Under the pieces are notes generated by a model, which saw nothing but the letters and a program-made list of their open reading frames with translations, was not told where the DNA came from and did not search any database. Shown one piece after another: positions 25,623 to 34,639 of a DNA stretch of 64,000 nucleotides (position 1 is its first letter; each line of letters opens with the position of its first letter). The translations under genes and the position numbers were made by a program. Source of the DNA: Dinoroseobacter sp. GTDB lineage: Bacteria; Pseudomonadota; Alphaproteobacteria; Rhodobacterales; Rhodobacteraceae. The DNA lies in the NCBI GenBank assembly GCA_030066795.1, contig JASJAW010000018.1, positions 62,001 to 126,000 on the forward strand, in the 5' to 3' direction.

Positions 25623-26056
25623 TGGTTGAAACTGCGTTCACACCATGGGCGTCGCTTGCGGGCGGCGTCCTGATCGGTATCGCGGCAACGCTTCTGATGC
25701 TGACTATTGGACGCGTTATGGGCGCGACCGGCGTTCTTGCGGGTTTGGTTCAGCCTGCCTCTGGTCAGGAGTTTGCCTGGCGTGCGGCGCTTTTGGCCGG
25801 GATGGTCACAGGGCCGGTAGTGGTCTGGCTGGTGTCCGGGGAAATGCCCGCTGTCGAGGTCCCGGTATCGACGCTCGCTTTGGTTTTGGGCGGCGTCATC
25901 GTCGGTGTCGGGGTGACGTATGGCTCTGGCTGCACCTCGGGCCACGGGGTTTGCGGCATGGCACGCCTGAGCCCGCGGTCCATCGCAGCCACGATCACGT
26001 TCATGATCACTACCGGTCTTACCGTCTATCTCATCCGTCACGTGATCGGAGGCTGA
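25622..26056 (+). CDS. YeeE/YedE-family half transporter, N-terminal type
   Basis: A 144-residue membrane protein from ATG 25622, overlapping the preceding stop. About four hydrophobic segments and the signature GSGCTSGHGVCGMARLSPRS (C104, C111) place it in the YeeE/YedE sulfur-transport family. Full-length members such as TsuA carry thiosulfate using conserved cysteines. Here the family is split into two half-size genes that lie four bases apart, so the two products probably form one channel. The cargo could be thiosulfate or another sulfane-sulfur species. Confidence 0.88.
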   Translation: MVETAFTPWASLAGGVLIGIAATLLMLTIGRVMGATGVLAGLVQPASGQEFAWRAALLAGMVTGPVVVWLVSGEMPAVEVPVSTLALVLGGVIVGVGVTYGSGCTSGHGVCGMARLSPRSIAATITFMITTGLTVYLIRHVIGG

Positions 26057-26060
26057 ACTC

Positions 26061-26498
26061 ATGAGACTTTTCTCAACGTACCTGATCGGACTGATATTCG
26101 GTGTCGGTATTTCGATCTCGGGCATGATAAATCCGGCTAAGGTGCTAAACTTTTTCGATATAGCAGGCACTTGGGACCCTTCGCTGATCTTCGTGATGGG
26201 TGGTGCGCTGGTCACGACGTTCGTCGGCTACAAGCTTGTCTTCGGACGTCAGGCGCCGGTCTTCGAGACAACTTTCAGCGTGCCGGCTTCGCGTACCATC
26301 GACGCCAAGCTTATCGGTGGTTCGGCGGTATTTGGTATCGGCTGGGGTATCGCGGGGTTTTGTCCCGGTGGCGCTCTGCCAGCGCTTGGTACCGGTAGGT
26401 GGGAAGTCTTCGCCTTCACTGCCGCCCTTATAGCGGGGATCTTCCTTGCCCGCTTCATCCAATCAAATTCAGACGCGCGCCGCGCCCCGGCGGCGTGA
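26061..26498 (+). CDS. YeeE/YedE-family half transporter, second half (DUF6691-like)
   Basis: A 145-residue membrane protein with hydrophobic helices at the N-terminus (FSTYLIGLIFGVGISISG) and the conserved cysteine segment GIAGFCPGGALPALG (C101). It is the complementary half to the preceding gene, four bases upstream, and together they match the length of one YedE protein. Expected to sit in the inner membrane as a heteromeric importer or exporter of sulfur compounds. An AGGAGGAG site for the hydrolase gene follows. Confidence 0.88.
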   Translation: MRLFSTYLIGLIFGVGISISGMINPAKVLNFFDIAGTWDPSLIFVMGGALVTTFVGYKLVFGRQAPVFETTFSVPASRTIDAKLIGGSAVFGIGWGIAGFCPGGALPALGTGRWEVFAFTAALIAGIFLARFIQSNSDARRAPAA

Positions 26499-26522
26499 TC
26501 CCGTCTTAGGAGGAGATAAGAT

Positions 26523-27407
26523 ATGAAAGACTACCCCGTGGACATAAACATCAAACCTGACGTTCAAGCCTTCTTTGATGAAGCCACTAATACGATCAGC
26601 TATATAGTTAAGGACCCGGCGTCGAACGCCTGCGCGATCGTCGACAGTGTGATGGACATCGATTACGCGGCTGGGCGGATCACCTTCGATCATGCCGATG
26701 AGTTGATCCGGCAGATCGAGGACCGGGGGCTCAAACTCGAGTGGATCATTGAAACCCATGTCCACGCAGATCACCTGAGTGCTGCTCCATACATCCAAGG
26801 AAAACTGGGCGGCAAGATCGGGGTCGGATCTAAGATCACGGTCGTGCAGGATGTTTTCGGCAAAGTGTTCAATGAAGGCACCGAGTTCCAGCGCGACGGC
26901 AGCCAGTTCGACGCACTTTTTGAAGATGGCGACACATACATGGTCGGCGAGATGCAGTGCTTTGCGATGTACACGCCCGGGCACACGCCCGCTTGCATGG
27001 TCCATGTGATGGGTGACGCGGCTTTCGTCGGCGATACGCTCTTCATGCCTGATGGTGGCTCCGCTCGCTGCGACTTTCCCGGGGGCAGCGCAGAGACGCT
27101 TTATGAAAGCATTCAGAAAGTTCTCGCGCTCCCGGACGAGACACGTTTGTTCATGTGCCACGACTATGGACCCGGCGGACGCGAGATACTCTGGGAAACC
27201 ACCGTGGCGGAAGAGAAGGCAAAGAACATCCACGTAGGCCAAGGCAAGACAAAGGAAGAGTTTGTCAAATTCCGTACCGAGCGCGATGCGCAGCTCGACA
27301 TGCCCAAGCTGATCATTCCGTCTCTGCAGGTGAACATGCGCGCGGGCGAAGTCCCCACCGACAAAGACGGCAATCCGATGCTCAAGGTGCCAGTGAACAC
27401 GCTCTGA
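26523..27407 (+). CDS. Persulfide dioxygenase-like metallo-beta-lactamase-fold hydrolase (ETHE1/Blh type)
   Basis: A 294-residue cytosolic metal enzyme. The metal site THVHADHL (residues 78-85), CFAMYTPGHTPACMVHVMGD near 146 and FVGDTLFMPDGG near 168 are as in ETHE1 and Blh. Family members oxidise glutathione persulfide to sulfite with O2 at a mononuclear iron. The gene follows AGGAGGAG, and a phosphatase-SQR fusion comes 26 bases after it. The product of SQR (persulfide) would be its substrate, making sulfite for export or oxidation. Glyoxalase-II-type activity is the main alternative but context favours persulfide. Confidence 0.88.
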   Translation: MKDYPVDINIKPDVQAFFDEATNTISYIVKDPASNACAIVDSVMDIDYAAGRITFDHADELIRQIEDRGLKLEWIIETHVHADHLSAAPYIQGKLGGKIGVGSKITVVQDVFGKVFNEGTEFQRDGSQFDALFEDGDTYMVGEMQCFAMYTPGHTPACMVHVMGDAAFVGDTLFMPDGGSARCDFPGGSAETLYESIQKVLALPDETRLFMCHDYGPGGREILWETTVAEEKAKNIHVGQGKTKEEFVKFRTERDAQLDMPKLIIPSLQVNMRAGEVPTDKDGNPMLKVPVNTL

Positions 27408-27433
27408 CTACACAGGCCCGGAGGAGGGACAAG

Positions 27434-29113
27434 ATGGAACTTAAAAAAATCTCGCCAAAGATCACTGTGAGTCCGCAGATCACGGTCGAAGACATCCCGG
27501 CCATTGCCGCTGAAGGCTTTCGCGCGATCATTTGCAACCGGCCGGATGGCGAAGGCGCCGACCAACCGACCTTCGAGGAAATCGAACGCGCCGCCAAAGC
27601 CGCGGGCATTGAAGCCCGGTATGTTCCGGTTCAGGCTGGTATGGTGAAAGACGCGGATGTCGAGGCTTTCGGCGACGCCCTGAAGGACTTGCAACGCCCT
27701 CTGCTGGCTTACTGTCGGACAGGGACCCGCTCGGCGACGCTTTGGTCGTTTCACGAGTCGCACAAACGTCCAATGTCCGAGATCTTGGGGGCGACGAAGG
27801 CTGCAGGCTATGACATGACGGGCGTGGCTCGTCGTATTGCCAATGGCGGAAAGACACCCACCGACACCGGGGACGCCCATTTTGAAGTCGTTGTCGTCGG
27901 TGGCGGTGCCGGTGGCATATCGGTGGCGGCCAGCCTTAAGTCCCGAAAGCCGGGCCTGAACATTGCCATCATCGACCCGGCCGACATCCACTATTACCAG
28001 CCCGGCTGGACCATGGTGGGCGGTGGCGTTTTCGACGCCCAGACGACCGCGAAGACCATGGGCAGCCTGATCCCACAGGGCGTCCACTGGATTAAGTCGG
28101 CTGTCGCGGCTTTTGAGCCGAAGAACAATGCGATCATTCTCGATGGATGCCGCGTTGTGAAATATGACCGCTTAGTCGTCTGCCCGGGTCTCAAATTAGA
28201 CTGGAGCAAGATTGACGGACTGGAGGAAACGCTCGGCCGAAACGGCGTGACCTCCAACTATCGCTACGATCTGGCGCCCTACACTTGGCAGCTTGTCGAG
28301 TCGATGAAGGAAGGCCGGGCGATCTTTACCCAGCCGCCGATGCCGATCAAATGCGCGGGCGCACCGCAAAAGGCGATGTACCTGTCTGGCGACGCATGGC
28401 ACCGCGCAGGTGTTTTGAAGGACATCGATATTCAGTTCATGAATGCGGGTGGCGTGCTCTTCGGTGTCAAGGACTACGTACCGGCCTTGATGAACTACGT
28501 GGAGAAATACGACGCGACACTGAATTTCTTTCACAACCTCGTTTCGATCGATGGTCCGTCGAAGAAAGCAACCTTCAAAATCGCGAAGCCCGACACCGAT
28601 CCGACCGAGGTCACGGTCGAGTTCGATATGATCCATGTCTGCCCACCGCAAACTGCGCCGGATTTCATCCGTGTCAGCCCCCTGGCGGATTCCGCCGGCT
28701 GGGTCGACGTGGATCAGGCCACCTTGCGCCACAAGGAATTCGACAACATCTGGTCGTTGGGTGACGTGATGAACGCACCCAACGCTAAGACCGCCGCCGC
28801 CGCGCGTAAGCAGGCGCCAACCGTGGCCGACAATATTGTCGCTGATATCGCGGGGCGCTCTGCAGTGGCACAATACGATGGGTATGGGTCATGCCCGCTG
28901 ACGGTCGAGCGCGGGAAAATTGTTCTGGCTGAATTCGGATATGGCGGGGCGCTGAAACCCTCGTTCCCGAGCTTCCTTCTGGACGGCACAAAGCCAACTC
29001 GCGCGGCATGGTTCCTGAAAGAGACCCTGCTTCCACCGGTCTACTGGAAGGCGATGCTCAAGGGTAAGGAGTGGATGGCCAAGCCCGAAAAACTGAAAAT
29101 CGCGGCTGAATAG
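27434..29113 (+). CDS. Fusion of DUF442/Blh-type phosphatase-like domain and sulfide:quinone oxidoreductase
   Basis: A 559-residue two-domain protein. ATG 27434 follows GGAGGAGGGAC; a much longer open frame to 27155 runs through the preceding gene and is spurious. Residues 1-115 form a tyrosine-phosphatase-like (TIGR01244/DUF442) domain with the active-site loop YCRTGTRSA (C94, R99), probably a sulfur-transfer site rather than a phosphatase. From about 130 an FAD Rossmann motif VVVVGGGAGGISVAASL starts an SQR with both catalytic-cysteine contexts, PIKCAGAPQKAMYL and YGSCPLTVE. There is no export signal, so it is cytosol-facing. It couples sulfide oxidation to transfer of the sulfane sulfur. 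Confidence 0.9.
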   Translation: MELKKISPKITVSPQITVEDIPAIAAEGFRAIICNRPDGEGADQPTFEEIERAAKAAGIEARYVPVQAGMVKDADVEAFGDALKDLQRPLLAYCRTGTRSATLWSFHESHKRPMSEILGATKAAGYDMTGVARRIANGGKTPTDTGDAHFEVVVVGGGAGGISVAASLKSRKPGLNIAIIDPADIHYYQPGWTMVGGGVFDAQTTAKTMGSLIPQGVHWIKSAVAAFEPKNNAIILDGCRVVKYDRLVVCPGLKLDWSKIDGLEETLGRNGVTSNYRYDLAPYTWQLVESMKEGRAIFTQPPMPIKCAGAPQKAMYLSGDAWHRAGVLKDIDIQFMNAGGVLFGVKDYVPALMNYVEKYDATLNFFHNLVSIDGPSKKATFKIAKPDTDPTEVTVEFDMIHVCPPQTAPDFIRVSPLADSAGWVDVDQATLRHKEFDNIWSLGDVMNAPNAKTAAAARKQAPTVADNIVADIAGRSAVAQYDGYGSCPLTVERGKIVLAEFGYGGALKPSFPSFLLDGTKPTRAAWFLKETLLPPVYWKAMLKGKEWMAKPEKLKIAAE

Positions 29114-29158
29114 GCTGCGGATGTAATTGCGCATTCTCTCCCTAGATGCGCGATGACT

Positions 29159-29188
29159 GGCGGGCGAAGCGACAACGCTTTGTCCGCC
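29159..29188 (+). terminator. Stem-loop downstream of the phosphatase-SQR fusion gene
   Basis: GGCGGGCGAAGCG...CGCTTTGTCCGCC: outer GGCGG/CCGCC and inner AAGCG/CGCTT stems around an ACAA loop, followed by CCCCTTGTT. It lies 45 bases after the stop and 20 before sulP. Weak T run, so it may attenuate rather than end transcription. Confidence 0.4.
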
Positions 29189-29207
29189 CCTTGTTCCGGA
29201 AAACCAT

Positions 29208-30944
29208 ATGATTGATCGCCTCCGTCGCTACGTGCCCATTCTCGACTGGGGTCGCCACTATGATCGCAGGGCGTTCTCTAACGATTTGATTGCAGCTCTG
29301 ATCGTGACGATCATGCTGATTCCACAGTCGTTGGCTTATGCGCTTCTCGCTGGCCTGCCGCCGGAAGTCGGCATCTATGCTTCGATAGCGCCGATTATCC
29401 TATACGCGGTTTTCGGGACCAGCCGTGCGCTCGCGGTGGGACCTGTAGCGGTTGTCTCGTTGTTGACCGCGTCGGCCCTTGGGCAAATAGCTGAACAAGG
29501 GACGGCGGGCTACGCGGTGGCCGCACTGACCTTGGCCTTTCTTTCTGGCGCATTTCTTGTGCTGATGGGGGTCTTGCGACTTGGGTTTCTTGCCAATTTT
29601 CTCAGCCATCCCGTAATAGCCGGCTTCATCACCGCCTCTGGTATTCTGATCGCCACAAGCCAACTCAAGCACATACTCGGTATCAGCGCACATGGGCATA
29701 CGCTCCCCGAAATGGTTGGCTCACTCCTCTTGCATCTCAGCGAGGTCAACTGGATCACCCTTGTGATCGGCGCTTCCGCCACGGGATTTCTGTTTTGGGT
29801 GCGCAAGAACCTCAAGCCCACGCTGCGTAAACTGGGGGCATCGCCGCTTCTGGCCGATATCCTGACAAAGGCGGGACCCGTGGCCGCCGTGGTCGCGACG
29901 ACGGTTGCAGTCTGGGGCCTTGGCTTGGCCGATAAAGGTGTGAAAATCGTGGGTGAGGTTCCCCAAAGCCTGCCGCCTTTGACGCTGCCCGGTTTCGCGC
30001 CGGACCTGCTAAATGCACTCTTGGTGCCAGCGGTCCTGATTTCGATCATAGGTTTCGTAGAGTCCGTCTCCGTCGCGCAAACGCTCGCCGCGAAAAAACG
30101 TCAGCGGATCGACCCGGATCAGGAACTGATCGGGTTAGGCGCAGCCAATCTCGGCGCGGCTTTCACGGGGGGCTACCCTGTGACCGGAGGGTTCGCGCGG
30201 TCGGTTGTGAACTTCGATGCTGGAGCGGAAACACCCGCGGCGGGCGCGTTTACCGCCATTGGGTTGGCCATTGCCGCCGTCGCATTGACACCGCTCGTGT
30301 ACTACCTGCCAAACGCGACTCTGGCCGCGACCATCATCGTTGCAGTGCTAAGCCTTGTCGATCTGTCCATCCTCAACAAAACGTGGAGGTATTCGCGGGC
30401 GGACTTCATCGCGGTCGCCGTTACAGTTTTACTAACACTTGGATTGGGCGTCGAAGTTGGCGTTGCCTCGGGTGTGGCGATTTCGGTGTTGCTGCATCTG
30501 TACAAAACATCGCGGCCCCATGTTGCTGAGGTGGGCCTCGTGCCCGGTACCCAACACTTCCGCAACATACACCGGCATGCGGTCGAAACCGATCCTTCCC
30601 TTGTGACCTTGCGGGTCGATGAGAGCCTGTACTTCGTCAATGCCCGATTTCTTGAGGATTTCATCCAGAGTCGCGTAACAGACGGTACGGAGATTAAGCA
30701 CGTCGTTTTGATGTTCTCGGCCGTAAACGAGGTTGATTTCTCGGCTCTCGAAAGTCTGGAGGCAATCAATCATCGTCTAACCGATATGGGGGTCGGGTTT
30801 CATCTGTCAGAAGTAAAGGGCCCGGTGATGGACCGCTTGAGACGGTCCCATTTTGTTGACGAGCTTAACGGTAAGGTCTTCTTGTCTCAATTCGATGCCT
30901 GGTCGTCGTTGTCGCCCGCAAAGCTGCAGTCCGCGGCAGAGTAA
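29208..30944 (+). CDS. SulP-family anion permease with STAS domain
   Basis: A 578-residue membrane protein. The SulP transport region (about 10-430) starts with IAALIVTIMLIPQSLAYALL and GLPPEVGIYASIAPIILYAV, and contains SVSVAQTLAAKKRQRIDPDQ and FTGGYPVTGGFARSVVNFDA. A cytosolic STAS domain follows at about 465-560 (VTLRVDESLYFVNARFLEDF). The family moves sulfate, bicarbonate or other anions. As the last gene of the sulfide cluster it most likely handles sulfate or sulfite, the end products of the upstream enzymes. The direction of transport is not readable. Confidence 0.9.
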   Translation: MIDRLRRYVPILDWGRHYDRRAFSNDLIAALIVTIMLIPQSLAYALLAGLPPEVGIYASIAPIILYAVFGTSRALAVGPVAVVSLLTASALGQIAEQGTAGYAVAALTLAFLSGAFLVLMGVLRLGFLANFLSHPVIAGFITASGILIATSQLKHILGISAHGHTLPEMVGSLLLHLSEVNWITLVIGASATGFLFWVRKNLKPTLRKLGASPLLADILTKAGPVAAVVATTVAVWGLGLADKGVKIVGEVPQSLPPLTLPGFAPDLLNALLVPAVLISIIGFVESVSVAQTLAAKKRQRIDPDQELIGLGAANLGAAFTGGYPVTGGFARSVVNFDAGAETPAAGAFTAIGLAIAAVALTPLVYYLPNATLAATIIVAVLSLVDLSILNKTWRYSRADFIAVAVTVLLTLGLGVEVGVASGVAISVLLHLYKTSRPHVAEVGLVPGTQHFRNIHRHAVETDPSLVTLRVDESLYFVNARFLEDFIQSRVTDGTEIKHVVLMFSAVNEVDFSALESLEAINHRLTDMGVGFHLSEVKGPVMDRLRRSHFVDELNGKVFLSQFDAWSSLSPAKLQSAAE

Positions 30945-30957
30945 ATAGCTCCCTTTC

Positions 30958-31378
30958 TCAGAATAATGCGCAGGCAGCGCTCCTATTCTTGAGGAACGAC
31001 ATAACCAAGAGACCTGTGCTTGTCAGAAGCCCACAGACCGGCACGATCAGGGGCAGGTTGAGGTGTTCTTTGTCTGTATGTCCAGCGCGCTTGAGCCTGA
31101 TGAGCGAAAAATTCACAGCCATAAATACACTCAAAACGATCTGTGAGGTCCATTCTGCCAAGTCTCCGATCGGTAAGGCTAGAGCAAGAAGAAGAATTGC
31201 CCCGGCAACCAGAAGCGTAGCGACCACTGGTGTTTGTATGCGGGGCCACACAAACGCGATCGGTGCTGGCAATTGACCGCGATCAGCCAATCCATAAAGC
31301 ACCATAGTGGCCATGATCATCTGGACCAGCACGCCGTTCACTGTCGCCACCACGGCGATCACTCCGAAGGTTCCCGGA
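30958..31378 (-). pseudogene. 3' fragment of an APC-family amino-acid permease
   Basis: About 140 codons of a permease C-terminus: GVIAVVATVNGVLVQMIMAT, then ATMVLYGLADRGQLPAPIAF and further helices to a normal stop at 30958. Intact APC permeases have 400 or more residues, so the N-terminal two thirds are missing. The reading frame meets a stop just upstream of about 31378, where sequence of an integrase tail begins on the other strand. This is a deletion or insertion breakpoint. The nearest in-frame start is an internal GTG at 31362 without a ribosome site. Unlikely to be functional. Confidence 0.8.
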
Positions 31379-31611
31379 TCGCTTCACGGCCTCCGCAAAG
31401 CGGCGCGACCCGCCTTGCAGACGCTGGTGCGACCGAAATGGAACTCGCATCCTACCTTGCCCATTTGGATACAAAACAGGCTGCTGTTTACACGAAAAAG
31501 GCCAACCGAGCGCGTCTCCGGGACAGTGGACTTGCGAAGATGAACGCAGGAAAAATGTCCAACCTAACTGATGAGTTGGACGTAAAATTGGGAAAAGCCA
31601 ATTGCCAATAA
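31379..31611 (+). pseudogene. Frameshifted C-terminal remnant of a tyrosine recombinase (integrase)
   Basis: Translation gives LHGLRKAA in one frame and, after a one-base shift near 31408, TRLADAGATEMELASYLAHL then QAAVYTKKANRARLRDSGLA in the next. This is the C-terminal catalytic part of a phage/island integrase: box H-x-x-R (HGLR), the later His (AHLD) and the Tyr nucleophile (VYTKKANR). N-terminal and core-binding regions are gone. It ends 17 bases from the 3' end of tRNA-Glu, the expected place for an integrase that used this tRNA as attachment site. A clear relic of a lost mobile element. Confidence 0.8.
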
Positions 31612-31628
31612 TATGTTGGGCGGGGAAA

Positions 31629-31703
31629 TGGCAGCCCGTAGGGGAATCGAACCCCTCTTTCCAGGTTGAAAACCTGGCGTCCTAACCGATAGACGAACGG
31701 GCC
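31629..31703 (-). tRNA. tRNA-Glu(TTC)
   Basis: Seventy-five bases including an encoded CCA. On the minus strand it starts GGCCCGTTCGTCTATC, has the anticodon stem-loop CCAGG-TTTTCAA-CCTGG with anticodon TTC, the T arm GGGGTTCGATTCCCC, and closes with ACGGGCTGCCA. The acceptor stem pairs throughout (one G-T). The 3' end faces the integrase remnant, fitting use as an integration site. Confidence 0.97.
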
Positions 31704-31791
31704 ACGGGTGTGGTGGACGCGTATGTAGGAAAACAGGGCTTGCTCTGCAAGCGGAAAATGCGCACGGCCTTCAATGAAACCAGTGCTGGGT

Positions 31792-33546
31792 TCAAACTGA
31801 ACTCGCAGCGTCCTCGAGGACGAGTTGAACGCTTTGCCGCCCACCCCAAGTATTGATCTCTAGCCTTCCGGCCAAATGAAAACGGCTGCTGCCTGCGTTC
31901 GCAAGGCGGTCGCCGAGGGGGCTCTCGAATGCGCCGAACGCAATCGCGTCGATCCGGCTGCCGTCAATTGCCTTGGCATTCAGCTTCAAATGCGATTCAC
32001 CCACACGTTTGGCGTAGCCAATCGCCATATCGGGCAGCGCGAAGCGTGGGGCCGGAGCTGAAGCGCCAAATGGGCCCGCGGAGTCAATCTGGGCTATCAG
32101 GTCTGGTTGGACTGCGCCTGGCATTACAATCCCGTCGAGCCGGAGGTCACGCGGCCCCATCTTGTCGGCCCCCTGACGGGCCAGCAACGCGCCCAATCGC
32201 TCCATCGCTTCTTCAAGACGGTCTTTGGCAACCGTCAGTCCCGCTGCCATTTTATGGCCGCCGCCTTTCACCAACAGTCCTTCGGTCGCAAGGCGCTGCA
32301 CAGAGGCGCCGAGATCGATACCGGCCACGGACCGCCCAGAGCCTTTCCCCTCATTTCCATCAAAGCCAATCACGACAGCAGGCCGGTTCGTGGCTTCTTT
32401 CAGCCGAGAGGCAACGATCCCTACAACACCGGGGTGCCAGCCCTCTCCGGCGGCCCAGACAAGAGGTCCATCGAGCCCGCGCGCCTCGGCTTGCTCCAAT
32501 GCAGCAGCGCGTACCCGGGTTTCGATTTCGCGACGCTCTTCGTTCAAGACGCCTAGGCGTTCGGCGAGGGCACTGGCTTCGTGTTCGTCAGCAGTAGACA
32601 AGAGCCGCGCCCCGAGGTCTGCTTGCCCGATGCGGCCGCCGGCATTGATCCGTGGGCCAAGAACAAAGCCAAGATGATAGGACGAAGGGGCCGTGTCGAG
32701 CCGTGCTGCATCGGCCAGTGCGCGCAGCCCTGGCCGCGCCCGATATCCCATGATCTTGAGCCCTTGGCGGACGAGGGCCCGGTTGACGCCGATCAGAGGG
32801 GCCACATCGGCTACGGTCGCCAGTGCAACTAGGTCCAGAAGTTGCATCAGGTCTGGCGTCGACCGGCCCGCAGCGCGCAGCAGTGTGTTTGCCGCGACAA
32901 GTGTAAGAAACACCACCGACGCGGCGCAAAGGTGCGCTAGCTCTCCGCTTTCGTCCTGCCGGTTCGGATTCACGACCGCCAGCGCGTCAGGCAGTGTCTC
33001 GCTGCCAAGATGATGGTCCAGAATAACAACATCGCAGCCTTTGGCTGCTGCGATGGCTTCATGTGAGAGAGTGCCGCAGTCCACGCACAGGATTAGGTTA
33101 TGGCCGGCCGCAAGGGCCTGCATGGCCGCTGGGTTCGGGCCGTATCCCTCGTCTATACGGTCCGGCACATAGATCGTGGCGCTGTGGTTTAGCGCACGAA
33201 GCCACCACTGCAGCAAGGCGGCTGACGCACCACCGTCCACGTCATAGTCCGCAAAGACCGCGATCCGCTCTTGCCGATTGACGGCGGACACAAGGCGCGC
33301 GCTGGCAGGCTCCATATCCAAAAGAGTCTGCGGGTTTGGAAGAGAGTCGCGCAGGGTGGGGGCGAGGAAGCTTTCTGCAGCGCCAGGCGCCACTCCACGG
33401 CGGGCGAGCACCCGACACAGGGCGTCCGGCAACCCCGTTTCTTGGAGCAAAGCCTCCGCCAGACGATCCTGTTCGGCGCTCAGGCCTGTCCAACGGCGCC
33501 CCGATAGCGACGTTTCAACACCAAGAAACGCAGCGGGCTTGCTCAT
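31792..33546 (-). CDS. recJ: Single-stranded-DNA-specific 5'-3' exonuclease RecJ
   Basis: A 584-residue DNA-repair nuclease, typical length. DHH-family motifs are seen: FADYDVDG (residues 98-105, motif I) and VVILDHHLG (173-181, DHH motif), then DHHA1 features including GKGSGRSVAGIDLGASVQ. It degrades single-stranded DNA 5' to 3' in recombination, mismatch and base-excision repair using divalent metal. It is directly downstream of glpX (one base between stop and start), following hom and glpX on the same strand, an order common in Rhodobacteraceae. tRNA-Glu is downstream. Confidence 0.95.
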   Translation of the reverse strand: MSKPAAFLGVETSLSGRRWTGLSAEQDRLAEALLQETGLPDALCRVLARRGVAPGAAESFLAPTLRDSLPNPQTLLDMEPASARLVSAVNRQERIAVFADYDVDGGASAALLQWWLRALNHSATIYVPDRIDEGYGPNPAAMQALAAGHNLILCVDCGTLSHEAIAAAKGCDVVILDHHLGSETLPDALAVVNPNRQDESGELAHLCAASVVFLTLVAANTLLRAAGRSTPDLMQLLDLVALATVADVAPLIGVNRALVRQGLKIMGYRARPGLRALADAARLDTAPSSYHLGFVLGPRINAGGRIGQADLGARLLSTADEHEASALAERLGVLNEERREIETRVRAAALEQAEARGLDGPLVWAAGEGWHPGVVGIVASRLKEATNRPAVVIGFDGNEGKGSGRSVAGIDLGASVQRLATEGLLVKGGGHKMAAGLTVAKDRLEEAMERLGALLARQGADKMGPRDLRLDGIVMPGAVQPDLIAQIDSAGPFGASAPAPRFALPDMAIGYAKRVGESHLKLNAKAIDGSRIDAIAFGAFESPLGDRLANAGSSRFHLAGRLEINTWGGRQSVQLVLEDAASSV

Positions 33547-33547
33547 C

Positions 33548-34519
33548 TCACATCGCGGAGACTGGGTTCCGGTAGATCATGCGACGAACAGATCCGGTCT
33601 TAGAGCGCATCAAGATCGTTTCAGTCGTGAAGTGGCTGACCTCCCGCTTGATACCGGACACAATCGAGCCGTCGGTCACGCCAGTCGCCGCGAAAATGAC
33701 ATCGTTTTGGACCATGTCGTCACGGGTGTAGACCCGGTCCAAATCCTCGATACCCGCTTTCCGGGCACGGCCGATTTCATCTTCGTTCCGGAACAGGAGC
33801 TTTCCGTACATCTGTCCGCCCATGCATTTTAGTGCGGCGGACGCCAGGACGCCCTCAGGTGCGCCGCCTGAGCCCATATACATGTCGATGCCGGTGATGT
33901 CCGCTTCTGCGCAGTGGATAACACCAGCCACGTCCCCGTCTGTAATGAGCCGAATGGCGGCGCCGGTGCTGCGGATCTCAGCGATAATGTCCTGATGGCG
34001 GGGACGCTCCAGCACACAAACAGTCACATCGGAGGGTTCCCCTCCTTTGGCTTTGGCCAGAGCACGCACACGTTCGGCCGGTGCCATGTCCATGGTCACT
34101 GTGCCCGGAGCGTAGCCAGGTCCAATCGCCAGCTTATCCATGTAGACATCAGGTGCATGCAGCATCGACCCGCGTGGCCCCATCGCAATCACCGTCAGTG
34201 CGTTTGGCATGTCCTTCGCCGTTAGGGTGGTTCCCTCCAAAGGGTCCAGCGCGATATCGACTTCTGGACCAGCGCCGGAACCGACCTCCTCGCCGATATA
34301 AAGCATCGGGGCTTCGTCCCGTTCGCCTTCTCCGATGACGACCACACCGCGTATCTCGAGTAGATTCAATTGATCCCGCATGGCATTCACAGCGGCTTGG
34401 TCGGCGGCTTTTTCATCCCCGCGACCGATAAGCTTTGCCGAGGCCAGTGCGGCCTGTTCGGCGACCCGGGCGAGCCCGAGAGACAGCATGCGATCATTGA
34501 AATCTATGGATTTGGTCAT
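33548..34519 (-). CDS. glpX: Class II fructose-1,6-bisphosphatase
   Basis: A 323-residue gluconeogenic enzyme hydrolysing fructose-1,6-bisphosphate. I prefer ATG 34519 (MTKSIDFNDRMLSLG) because the family begins there; an in-frame ATG eight codons earlier is possible. Landmarks are VVIGEGERDEAPMLYIGEEV, the metal site LDPLEGTTL (91-99) and ITGIDMYMGSGGAPEGVLA. It lies between hom and recJ on the same strand, with 120 bases separating it from hom. Cytosolic, lithium-sensitive family requiring Mn or Mg. Confidence 0.95.
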   Translation of the reverse strand: MTKSIDFNDRMLSLGLARVAEQAALASAKLIGRGDEKAADQAAVNAMRDQLNLLEIRGVVVIGEGERDEAPMLYIGEEVGSGAGPEVDIALDPLEGTTLTAKDMPNALTVIAMGPRGSMLHAPDVYMDKLAIGPGYAPGTVTMDMAPAERVRALAKAKGGEPSDVTVCVLERPRHQDIIAEIRSTGAAIRLITDGDVAGVIHCAEADITGIDMYMGSGGAPEGVLASAALKCMGGQMYGKLLFRNEDEIGRARKAGIEDLDRVYTRDDMVQNDVIFAATGVTDGSIVSGIKREVSHFTTETILMRSKTGSVRRMIYRNPVSAM

Positions 34520-34639
34520 GGGGCACCTTGTGCGAAAACTCATGTCTTTGAATGGGCATACCTGCCCGTGTCACGAATGGGAAGCTTTGGAGCCGATGTT
34601 ATCGTCGCCAAGCGGGATCCCGTTTAAATTACCTAAGTA

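Noticed and set aside
27155..27433. In-frame upstream extension of the phosphatase-SQR fusion
   Set aside because: Runs inside the persulfide-hydrolase gene, and a GGAGGAGGG site directly precedes ATG 27434.
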